IMG/VR virus record: IMGVR_UViG_3300047470_000343
Coordinates: 29,786-93,785 of that record
Source of the DNA: a virus
Length of the DNA: 64,000 nt
Strand: one strand, 5' to 3'
A program made the position numbers and the translations under genes. Shown piece by piece: positions 40,301 to 52,300 of the stretch (position 1 is its first letter; each line of letters starts with the position of its first letter). The notes below the pieces were generated by a model. It did not search any database and was not told the origin of the DNA. It worked only from the letters and a program-made list of their open reading frames with translations.

Positions 40301-43300
40301 GGCTGGTCGTGCGCGTTCTGCCCTCCTTGCCGTCCGCGTGCAGGTTGATGACGCGGTGGACGGCGCCCAGACCGTCGAACCTGTTCTCGTTCCTAAACCA
40401 GCCTCTCGCCGGGCGGTAGAGGTCGCCGGGCTTGAGGTTTTGCAGACGCGTCCAGCGCATGCCGTCGGGGAGTTCGGCCTCTCCGACGATGAGCTGACCG
40501 CTACCCGTCCTGGGGTCGGCGACAGGAACGTACTCGGCGCCGAGGGCGCTACGCCTGGCGTTGTAGTGGTGGTACCCGGCGAACGACTGGTCGTCGTCCT
40601 GCCCGCGCCAGGCATGGAAACCCGCGTAGTACGACGTGACGTCGTCACGCGCCGAAATGAGGGATCGCCGCACTTCGGGGAAAGCTCCAGTGAGCCCGTT
40701 CGCTTTCTGTTCCGGGTCGTCGCCACCCGCAACGCCAACGAGGAAGTCCTTGACCTGCTGCTCTGTGAGCCCATGCCGGTCGGCATCCACCACAGCGGCA
40801 GCAATCTGGTCCGGCACAACCTGCCGGATCTGCTCGCTGTCTTCGGCCCACCGGGCATTCAGCTTCTCGGCGGCATCCTTCAGGCCGGATCGCGTAGCGA
40901 TGCGCGGGAGCATGATCTCCCGGCTTGCCGCACGGAACTCCCCGGCAAGTCGCTGTGTGGCCTCCCGCATGGAGGCTGCATGACCGGCGAGGAAATCCCT
41001 CTGGTCGCCGTCGTACTGCGCGAGCAGATGACGCGCGTTCTCGTCGAACTGGTCCAGAGGGAAGGCATCACCCGCGCTACCGATCCACTGGGGGGCCCCC
41101 TTCGGGCTGAGCGGCATGTAGGCGGGGCCGGGCATGTTCTTGACCCGGTCCAGAAGCGCATTCCGCGGACCGTCCGGGGCCGGGTTCGCCCACACGCCAG
41201 CCCACTTGCGGTACTCGTCGACGCTCTCCTGGTCGTCCCGGGTGTATTGGCTCAGGTCGAGCCCGGGAACGTCCGGGATCTCCAGTTCAGGCACCGGGCC
41301 GGGAGGCGCCATCCGCTCGACCTCATGGCCGGCAGGGACTTCGATCACGTCGTCCTGCTCATAGGCGGCATGCGGCGTGTCCGCGATGTGCACCGTCCAC
41401 GACATGACCGGGTCATCGCGGCGAGGGCCGTCTCGCCTCGCCGAGCTGCTGACGACGTACCCCTCGCGGGTGACCTCGCTGCCGTCCGCGTCCGGCACCG
41501 TGACGCGGATGTACTGGCCGGGCTTGACCGATTCCATGTCGACAGGGCCCAGCGCCGGGGCTTCGGGAGCGGGTAGCCGCTGGATCTTCTGGTCAGCGGG
41601 GATGTCAACCTGGTTGCCGCGGCCGGGCGACTGGTTCGGCCCGGTGCCGAGGTACAGGATCCACGCGTCGTAGTCTCCGTGCCGGGGACGGTGGCCCTTG
41701 CCCTTGCGGGGGTTGGCCAGGAGGTAGCCCTCGTGGACTCTGATCCTGTCCACGGTGTCCGACACTTCCACGCGGACGTAGTCGTTGAGGCGGGCCTGGT
41801 CCGGGCTGATGGTCTCCCCACCGGCCTCCGTCTCGGAACCGGCCTCGCCCTGGTCGCCGTTGGCGGCCGGGCTGCTGTCGCCGCCGTTGAGGTCGGTCAG
41901 CTCCTGGCGGACCTGCGCAGCGTCGAGCTTGACCGGGGTGCCGGCCTCCGACGTCTCCCGGTGCCCGTACGGAACCCAGTCCGGGGCGTCGACGTCGCGC
42001 GGGACGTCCGGCTCGCCCGGAGGGGGCATGGTCTGCCAACTGTGCCAAGCGCGCGACGCCTGCGCACGGATCTTGTCCGCAAGTCTCCGGAGAACTGCCT
42101 GCCGACGTCGGCCCTCGGGGGTCGACGCGTCAACGCTGTCCGCGGTGGCCGCGGCCTCCTGCGCGAGCCGGTTCATCTGCTGGTAGTTGAGGCCGCCCTG
42201 ACCCCAATGCTTCGCAGCCTCACTCAGCTCAGGGTCAGAGGACTTCTCCCAGTCCTTGACGAGCTTGAAGAACTCCTCTCGCTGCACGTCGCTGAGCTCG
42301 GAGTACTGGACTATGTCGCTGCCCTCTTCGGGCCGCAGGTGCCGCCAGGCCGTGTCCTTCAGCGCCACCCGCATTCCGCTGTCGCGGCGGTTGCTGTCGA
42401 CGGCCTGAGCGGCTTCTCGCGGCCCGTACAGCGGGTCGGAGTCCGACTGCGCCGTCCCGCCGGCGGTCTGGCCACCGCGGGCGTCCTGGCCATGCCACAC
42501 AGTGCCGCGGCGGCGGATCCAGCCGACGGCGTTGCCGTCCTCGTCGAGAACCTGCCCGCGGCCTTCCTCCAGGTCCAGATTGGCCAGGCGCGCGCCGTAG
42601 AAGAGCCCCAGGCCCTCGGGGGACTGCGCCGACTCCAGATCCTGCTGCCGCTTCTCCGCGCGTGCCGTTTCCTGCGAGGTGGGGGCGTCGTGCTCGGCCG
42701 TGCGCGTCTCGCCGGGCATGGACAGTTGGCGGGGCTCGTACGTCCGGGGAGCGCCGCCGCCGTCGAGGACAACGACCTTCCCGTCCTCGGCGAGGATGAC
42801 GCGGCCTTCCCCGTTCGGGGTGACCACCCAGTCGCCGTTGTTCCACTCGGGGGCGGTAGAGCTCTCAGGGGCTTCCCGGTCCGGCTTGGCGATTGTGGAG
42901 GCAGGCAGTTCCTTCGGGAGGGTGATGCCTCGGAGCTTGGCGCTCTCCTTCACGTCGCTGCGGCGCAGCGCTTCTTCGGCGGCCTGCCGCGACTCCTCGG
43001 TCTCATCCAGGGTGACGAGCTGCCGGGGGTCGTAGCCGGTCCCGCCGCCTCCCTGGGTGTTGAGGACAGCGGTGTAGAGCGATGTGTGGCCGTCTGCGTC
43101 CGTCTTCGCGGACATGACGAACCGTGAACCCCACAGCGGGTCGCCCGACGAGCCCAATCGGATCACGTGGCCCGGCTGGATCTCGTCCGGCGAGACAGCC
43201 CGGAATCCCTCGGGGAGGGTGTCCGCCCACGCGGGCCTGGGGAGGGCAGAGCCGTCGTCCGCGCGCACCGCGATGAAGTGGTCGGCGTACCAGTCGGGAT

Positions 43301-46300
43301 TCGCCTGGAACTCGTTGCCGGAGCTGTCGCGCAGGATCGGGTTGCCGTGGGTGCCCACGACGCGGGCGGTGACGGTCTGGCCGTCGTGATTGCGGTAGTC
43401 GACGTAGTAGCCGACCTTGTAGGCGATGTCGAAGCGGCGACGGTACCGCTCGACCTCGTACGGGGTGGCGTCCGGTCCGGGCGGCTCCTCGTTGCCCGCG
43501 ATGATGTCGTCGGCCGGGGCCTTCGGCGCGGCTTCGGGTGTCTTGAGCGCGGCGAGGTCGTTGCGGACCTGCCCGGCGTCGAGCTTGACCGGGGCGTCGC
43601 CGCCGGCCGACGGATACCGGCCCTCAGCCACGGCCTGGTTCAGCTCGTCCTCGGACGCGACCGGCAGTTGCGGCCGGTCCTGCCCGTTGCGGCGCTGCAC
43701 CTGCGCGGTGCTGATGTACTGCTCGCGCTGCTGCCCGTCCACGTCGTAGCGGGCGATGAGCCCGGGGCCGTCGAGGCGGGCGACCTCGCCCACGCGGCCG
43801 GTGCCGTCTTCCTCCTGGAAGTTGATCCGGTCGCCCGGCTTGAAGTCGTCGAGGACCCAGTCCCGCCGGTACTCGCCGGTCGGCGGCTGCGTCGGGTCGT
43901 CGTCGTTGACAGCCTCGAACACCCAGCCCAGGGATCCGGAGTCGAGGACGTCGGTCGCCCGGGTCACCGCCACATAGGCGACGCGCAGGTCTTCATCCTC
44001 GGGGACGGTGTCCCACTTGATGTGGCCGTTGTCGTCGTACTCGGGGCCGCGGAAGTCGTCCGCGATCCTCACGCGCTCCGACTCCAGACCCTTGGACTTG
44101 TGGGCCGTCGTCACGAGCAGATCGTGCGGCTTCTTCTCGTCGACCAGGCGGCCGCCGCCGGTGTCCTCCTGCGGGTACAGCTTCGCCAGATGGGCGTCGA
44201 TCTTCGCCTTCGCGTCTTCCAGCGACAGCTTGTTGTCGACCTGGTAGTTGATCGTCCTTCCGTTCTTGGTGAAGGACTCGGTGCGCTTGCCGGGCTCGTA
44301 GTAGTAGCGGCGGGACTCGCGGTCGTACAGCAGCTTGCCGACGCCGTTGGTCTTGCCGTCACCGAGCCACCGCTTGAGCTGGTCGACCTTCGGGTCGTTC
44401 CAGTCGAGCGTGACCCACACGCGGCCGCCGACGTTCTCCGTTTCCGCGGCCTGCGCCCCGGACTCCATCAGCTTGTCGATCTCGTCGCTGTGCTTCTCCA
44501 GCAGCGCGAACAGGCTCTTCAGTTGCTGGAGCTCCGGGTCGGAGTTGACCTCTTCGAGGATGTCCTCGTACGACTTGCCGTTGAAGCGGGCGAGCTCGGC
44601 GTGGCTGGTGCGCTCCCCCTTGGCAAGGGTACGAGCGGCCGTCACGAACTCCTGCAAGTCCTTCACGCCGCCGGACACGGCGATCGTGCGGCCGGCGGCG
44701 AGTCCCTCCACCGCGGCGAGCGCAACACCGGCGTTCGTGCGGGCGATGACCATCGTCTCGTCGCCCGGCTTGATGTTGCCCAGACGCGAGTCCTTGCGAT
44801 CGAAGCCCTTCAGCCGCATCCGCGTGCCCAGCAGGCGCAGGAACCGGTTGCCGACGTTGGCAACGGCCGGGCCGAAGCGGAACGACTGGGTGAGCGTGGC
44901 CCGCGCGTCGACCGGGAGCTTGCTGAGCGCGTCAGAGGCGCCACGGAAGCCGTAGATGGCCTGGTTGGAGTCGCCGACCGCGACGACCTGAACGCCCTGG
45001 TCGATGGCGGCGCGAACCACGCCCTCCATGACCGGGTTGACGTCCTGCGCTTCGTCCCAGAACAGGGTGTCGGCGTCGATCTTGAACCCGCCGACCGCCC
45101 ACATCTTCACGATGTAGTCGAAATCCATCGGCAGGTCTTCGTCCGCGTCGCCCTTGGTCGGGTCGGACAGGTTCGCCCACATGCGGTCGGCGAGCGGCTT
45201 CACCGCGTTGAACAGGTCGCGGGCCTCCTGCGCCGTCTTGGCGCCGGTGATGTGCTGCGGGCCCATCTCCGCGTCCGCGGACTTCGCCCACGTCTTGATC
45301 ATCAGCTCGGCGACGGTCGCAGCACCGCCCGGAGCCAGATCCCGGTTCCCGGCCTTGACCGTGTCGTACCAGCGCATGCGGTCCGCGATCTGCTGCGCGG
45401 ACAGCTTCTTGAACCCGCCCTTCTTGTGGTTGGGCAGACGGTTGTTCAGCCGCTTGTCCGCGACCTTCGCCGCATACCCGTTCGCCGTCGAGGCGGTCAG
45501 GTTCTTCGCGTACTCGCCGCGGGCCTGCGCCTCGCGCGCCTCGTTCGCCACCGACCGGTTGAACGCCAGATAGACGATCTTCTTGCCCGGCATGCGGTGC
45601 GACAGCATCTTGAGCGTCGACGACTTGCCCGTACCGGCGAGCGCCATCACGGCCATGTTCAGGCCGCGGCGGGCCGCGCCGTCGATGATGATGCCCTGCT
45701 CCTCGGTGGGCGGGTACGACTCGTTCGCCGCCGCCGCGGCGTCGATACGCGCCCAGTCCTCGTCGGAGTAGCCGCCCGCCTTCGCCGCGGGCAGGTCTTC
45801 CACCCGGTGCACCAGGCCCGTGGCTTCGGCGTCGTTCAGCCCGTACCCGGCCAGCCGGTCACGGATGACGTCGCCGCGCTTGCGCGGGATGACCTTCCCG
45901 TCCTCGTCACGCTCGACAGTCGGCTTCCAGCGGCGCCGCTCCTCCTCCTCCAGCTCGAACCGGCGCTGCTCCAGACGGAGCCGGTAGGCGAGATCGACGG
46001 AGTCGGTCGCGTCCTTCAGCGGCTCGATCTGCTCGTCGAGGGTGTCGATCTCCTCGCCGATCTGGCCGCCCTCCATGTCGGCCGGCGGGGTGGCCGGGAC
46101 CGGGCGGGCATCCGACGGCGCGGTCCGCTGCCGCTGGGGAGCGCTACCGCCCGTGCCCGTGCCCGCGGCGGGTGCCGGGACCGGCTCGGGAGCTGGCTGC
46201 TCCTCGCGCTCCGGCTGGGAGAGCCGGTCACGGCGGGCCCGCAGCTCTCGCTGCACCGCACCCACCTGGACACCGAAGCGTCCCGAACGCTCCTCCGGCG

Positions 46301-49300
46301 TCATCTCCTGGTCGTGGAGAGCGTCCGCCAGGTGCAGCGCGGTCTCGCTGGCCGGGCCGAACACATCGCCCGCGGCCTCGCCCCACTGCTGATCCAGGAA
46401 GGTGAACAGCTCGTCGGAGAGCTGCGCGACCCGGCCGCGGGCCTGGCCGCCGAACTGCTCCTCATACCGTGCCCTCAGCGAGCCGAGAGCCGCACTGTTG
46501 TCCGCCTTGTTCGCGGTGAACAGGGAGCCGACTTCACCGTCATCCGCCGCAGACGGGGCCGGGGTCGGCCCCGAGGCGGCGGCAGGCTGGTTCGGCGCAG
46601 CCGGGGGTTCGGTCTCGTTGGTGGTCGGCTCCTCGGCCGGAGTTTCCGGCGCGGGGGCCGGGGTGCCCGTCAGGCTGCGGCGGAACTGCTCCTGTGCCTC
46701 CCGCTCGATGCGGTCGCGCTGCGCGTCCTCGCGGCGGCGCTTCTCGACCGTCACCGCGTGGCGGGCAAGGTAGTCGTCGGTGACCCGCAGGAAGTTGTCC
46801 AGCGGCTCCGCCATGCCCTGCCGGTCAGACTCGGTCAGCCTGTTGCGCAGGCGCTGCGCGTCCTCGTGAGCGGCACCCAGGGCGCTGGCCGTGTCGTCGG
46901 TGTCGCCCGACTCCTGTGCGGCGATGGCCTGGAACACGTTGTCGCGGAGCGAGCGGGCCGGAGCCGGTATTTCCCGGCCCCACGTGGCTTCGGCCGCGGT
47001 GGTGACCTGTCCCTGTGCGCCTTCCACTCCGGCGATGCCCGCGCGCCACTCGCGCTCGTTGGCGAACGGGCGCACCGTGTCGGCCTGCTTGCGGGCCGGC
47101 CGCGGGCGCTCTTCCTTGGGCGGGGTGTTCCGGGGGGTCGGGGGCTTCGGGCCGGTGCCCGGGATGCCGCTGGTGGGCGCCGCGGCGGCCGGGGTCTCCT
47201 CCGGCTTCGGGGTGTCCTCCGCTGCGGGCTTCGTGTCCGCCGGGTCGGTGATGAGCGTCGACCCGAAGTTCTGGAAGAACTCCTCGTTCGGGTCCGGCGA
47301 GTCTTCGGGGTCACCCCAGTCCGAGGAGTCGTCCTTGCCGAGCTGCTGGGTACGGCCCTCGATCAGGTCCCGGTGGTTCGGGTCGGTGGACTGTCCGTCG
47401 TTCCTGTAGACCTCGTCGTACGCCACCACGTCCCGCATGTCGACGTCGGGCAGATGTACCAGGAGCTCACCGGGGGCGTAGTCCGGATCGAGCACGATCG
47501 AGCTGCGCAGCTCGTCTTCCCTCGCATCGTCGAAGTCGCTGCTCCGGATGACGTCGCCGCGCTTGAAGTCGGACGCCTGCCAGGGCTGTTCCGGCTTCTG
47601 GGCGGGCTGCGGACCGGTGTCGTCGCTGGCGGTCGGTTCGGTGTCCGGGGAGATCTGGGCGAGGTCGTTGCGGACCTGCTTCGGGTCCAGCATCGTCGTG
47701 CCGCCCTGGCCGCTGGGCTTCGAGGACGGCTCCGAGGCGGAACGATTCTTCGCACGGCGCTGCTGCTCACGCTGAAGTCCGGCGTGACGCATCACGTCGG
47801 CTTCGCTGGCTTCGTCGTTGGCTATGAGCTCGCCCAGGCGCTCGGTCTCGCCCGTCAGCTCGGACTCGTTCATGGTGAGCGCGTCCGACTGCGCCGGGGC
47901 TGCCTGCTGCCGCTCGACCCGCGCGAGGAACGCCTCACGCTTCGCGGCGAGCTTCTTGTCCCGTACGGCCTTGCGGGCTTCGTCCGTGGGCCACACGAAC
48001 TTGACCTGCCCCTTGTCGTCCTGCGTGACGGCCGGCGGGGCGGGCGTCTTCGGCGACAGGTTCACGTCCCGGGCGGCCACCTGCGAGAGGACGTCTTCCT
48101 GCTCGCCCATCAGCTCGTGGAGCTCCGCGTCCAGCGCCTTGATCTGGCCTTCGCGCCTCTTGGCGTCTTCCTCACCGCCCGCGGGCTGCGCCTTCAGGCG
48201 CATGATCTCGTTGAGGATTTCCAACTGCCGGTTGGCGGTGTCGTACTCGTCGGTGAGATCGAACTTCTTGCCGACCCGGGCGGTTGCCTGTTCGGCTGCA
48301 CGCTGCTTGTCGGAGAGGAACCCCTCCTCACGGGCGATCTTGCCTTCGATGCTGGCGAGCGCGTCCTCGATACGCATCAGCGGAAGCATCTGCGGCTTGT
48401 CGTCGATGTCGACGAGCTCGTGCTCCTCGTAGGTCTTGCTGCTGCCGGAGATCGCCGGGACGTCGATGGTGACTGCGTGCTCGGTCCGGCCCTGGTAGGT
48501 GTTCCAGACACGTTCGTACTTGGCCGTGACGTCGAGGCCGCCGATCTGCCCGATCACCTTGGGCGGGGTGTTCGCGTTGTACATGCCCTGACGGCCGCCG
48601 ACCAGGATCGCGCGGGCCGTCGTGTTCAGTGCCGAACGGGCTTCGTCGCGGCCTTCCTTGCCCTCGAAGTCGGTGGTGCCGATACGGGCGTTGAAGTCGG
48701 CGCCACGGGTCGGCTTGCGCTTGGCCTTGGCGTCTTCCAGCGCCGCGACGTACTTGGCGGCCTGCCCCGCGTAGAACTCTGCGTCGCGGATCGCACGCTT
48801 GAAGCCCTCCTGAGAGCGCTGGTGGGCGTTGAACCGGGCGCGCAGCCGCTTCACGATGGGCTTGATCTGCGCCTGCGCGATCAGGTGCGGGTCACCCGCG
48901 GTGAGTGCGCTCGCCTCGTCGGCGTCGAAGGTGATCTTGCCGATGTCCTCGACGACGCGTTCGTTCAGCGAGCCGCGCATCAACTGGCGAATGAACTTCG
49001 CCTTACGGGCGATGGCTTCCCAGAACTTCGCGTCGGTCGACCGTTCGGTGGCGTACTGGAAGATCGCCACTTCTTCGTTCGCGTTGCCCTGCCGGATGAT
49101 GCGGCCGTTGCGCTGGTCGACGTCGGCGGGCCGCCACGGAGCATCGACGTGGTGCAGCGCGACGGCGCGCAACTGCACATTGGTGCCGGTGCCCATCTTC
49201 GCGGTGGAGCCGAGCAGAACGGAGATCTTGCCGGTGCGGGCCTCGTGGAACAGGCGGGCCTTGGCCGCGTCGTCCTTGGCCTCGTGGATGAACCGGATCT

Positions 49301-52300
49301 TCTCCGAGGGGATCCCGCGGGCTACAAGGAGCTTCTTCAGCTCGTCGTAGGTGGAGAAGTCGGTGTAGGTCTCGTCGTCGTTGCCGTCGTCGGTGGCGGC
49401 GGCGGCCTGGTCGCCGGTGTCGGCGTCCTCGCTGGTCGCCTTCTTGCGGCGCTTCCTCGTCTTGCCCGGGTCCTTCGGCGTGCCGAGGTCGAGGAAGACG
49501 ATCTGAAGCCCGCCCGGGGTGGCGTGCGGCGCGGGGTCGTTCTTGGGGTCCGTCGGATAGACGGCGTCCTTGGTCTGCTCATAAATCCGCGTGACGTTGT
49601 CCGCGACGGTGGGCAGCTTGTTGCCGGGCCCGGCGTCGGGGTCGATCAGGCGCGGGTCGAGAGCGGACAGCCGGCCATCGGTGAGGAGCTTGAGGTAGTT
49701 GTCCTCCTTCGGGTCCACGTTCCCGCCGGACAGGCGAGCCGCACGAGCCTTGATCTGCTGCTCGTACGCCTCCTGCGCCTCGGACATCGGCATCGTGATC
49801 GTGACGGCCTTGCCGCCGGCCACCTCGGGCACGGGAAGGTCGAGGTCTTCGGACGTTTTGACGTCGGCGAAGCTGCGCCACAGGCGAAGCAGTTCGGGGA
49901 CGTTCTGGAACGCGGCGAGACGGACCTTCTCCGAGAACGTGCCGTCGGCGCCCCGCTCGACGGCGGAGACCATCTGGGCGAACGTGGAAGCGAAGTCGTC
50001 GAAGTCCATGAGCCCGAGCTGTTCGAGCAGGTCAGGGCGCAGGTAGCGCATCATCGTGTGGACTTCAGCGATGGAGTTCGCCACCGGAGTGGCCGTCGCG
50101 AACGTCACGACACGGCCGGTGTTGGAGCGCTGACGCAGCCACTCCAGCTTCATTTCGAGGTCGCTGGCCCGGTTGGCGCCTTCGATTGCAGCGATAGACG
50201 ACGGCGTAGCCAGGTTCTTGAACATGTGGGCTTCGTCGACTACGAGGTAGTCGATGCCCATGTCCTCGAAGTTGAGCCCGGCGGCGTCCTTGAGCCCGCT
50301 CAGCTTCCGGTCGAGCTTTTCCTCAAGGTTCTTGAGCTGGTTCTGCATCCGCTTGACGAGGCGGGTGTCGTTCTCCGCGCCGTCGAGGGCCTGCTGCTTG
50401 AAGATCTTTTCCCGCAGGCGCTCCAGCCGCCGCGTGATGTAGGCCTCTTGCACCTCGGGGCGCATCTGGATCGACTCGAACGCGGTCTGCGTCAGGATGA
50501 TCGCGTCGTAGTCACCGGCCGCGGCCCGCGCGATGAACTCGCGTCGGCCCTTGCCTGCCAGGTCGTCGCTGGAGGCGGTCAGGATGCGGTTGTTGGCGAC
50601 GGACTCGGGGAACAGCTCGGCGAACTCGTGCCGGAACTGCTCCAGCATGTGACCGGGGACCACGATCGCGGCCTTGTTGACCAGGCCCAGGCGCCGCAGC
50701 TCCATGACGCCCATGGCCATCTCGGCGGTCTTGCCTGCGCCGACCTCGTGGGCGAGGAGGACGGACGGCTCATTGACCATCCGGGCGACGGCGGCGTGCT
50801 GGTGCGGGTGCGGCTTGAACCACTCGACCAGGCCCGGGATGGTGCGGCGCTGCCCGTCGTAGGAGCGCGGCGCCATCGCGTTGAAGTTGTCGTTGTAGAG
50901 CCGCTTGTACTTCTCGCCGCGGTCCGGGTCGCGCCAGAGCCAGTCAGTGAACTCCTCGCGCAGGAGTTCGGCCTTCGCCTCGGCGTCCTCGGTGCCCTTG
51001 GAGTCGTACTCGCTCTTCCCGTTGACCGTCTGAGTGACGCGGATCTTCTTGTTGGTGAGGATCGCCTCGACGATGTTCACCGCGTCGTAGCCGGGCGCGC
51101 TCCACGTGTCCTTGGTGCGGTAGGCCATGGCCTTGCGGGCCGACTTGGGAAGGTCGACAGCCCACAGGGCGCCTCCCTGCCACGACACCTTGATCTGGTC
51201 GGTGCCGAGGGTTTCGCGGAGGAACTGCTCGACCGGTTCACGGCCGATCCAGGAAGCACCGATCGGCGCGGCGATCTCGCCGGTGGACAGGTCTGCCGGG
51301 ACGACCCGCTCAAGCTGCTCGACGTGCAGATCGAACTGCGGGTCGTCGACCGCGGCCTGCCGCGCCTCGGCGAGCTTCTCGCGCACGTTGCCGGACAGGT
51401 AGTCGGCAGCCATGACGAGCTTGCCGTCCGGCGCACGGAACGCCAGCGGGTACTCCACACCCGTGTCCGGGTCGACGGACCGCACGGCCAGGAGCCGGGC
51501 GACAGCGTCCTCGGGGTCGGTGTTCATGACCCGGGCCATGCCGTCGGCAGTCAGCCGGCCGTCCTGGTCCATCACGATCGCGAGGGCGTCCTGCGGGTCG
51601 TCCGCGTGCTGGGCGATCTCACGGAACTTGCCCTGCCGCTTGGTGAAGACGGCGGCCCGGGTCGTCTGCTTGGTGTTGTCGTCGTACTCGTCCAGCGGCG
51701 AGATGTTCGCCATCGTGGGGTCCTTGGCGAACAGACCTCCGCGCGGCGCCCTCTTCCGGTAAGCCTTCTTCTCCTGCTCACCGGTCTCGGCGTTGGTGAC
51801 GGTGCGGTGCGTCCACGTGAACCGGTTGATCGCGCCGTACTTGGCGGCGTACGCCTCGTACTGCTCGTTCAGCCCCGCCCGCAGCCGCTCGATCAGCGAC
51901 TCGTCGGCGTCCTTGCGGGACTCCTCCGCGAGCAGCGACTGGAACGTGTCACGGACCGCGAGGAGCTTGCGCGCTTCGTCGACCTGGTTCTTCGGCACCG
52001 TGAACGGGTGAACCATGCGGTCGCGGACCTGAGTGAACGTTCCGTCAGGCTCGGCCTGCACGTGCCCGTCCACGCGGGCCGAGCCCGGCGGCAGAAGCAC
52101 GACCTTGCGGCGGTTCTCCGGCGCGGCCTGGTAACCCAGCCCCATGTCCTTCGCCGCGGCGACCGACCGCTTCAAAGCCCGGTCCAGGTTGGCGAGCAGG
52201 TTGCCGTCGCCGTCCGCGCGCAGCTCGTGGTCGTTGTGCTGGCCGCTCCCGACCGCGAGCTTCCCGAGCACCTGCTCGGGGTGGTCGTGGAAGTAGGAGT

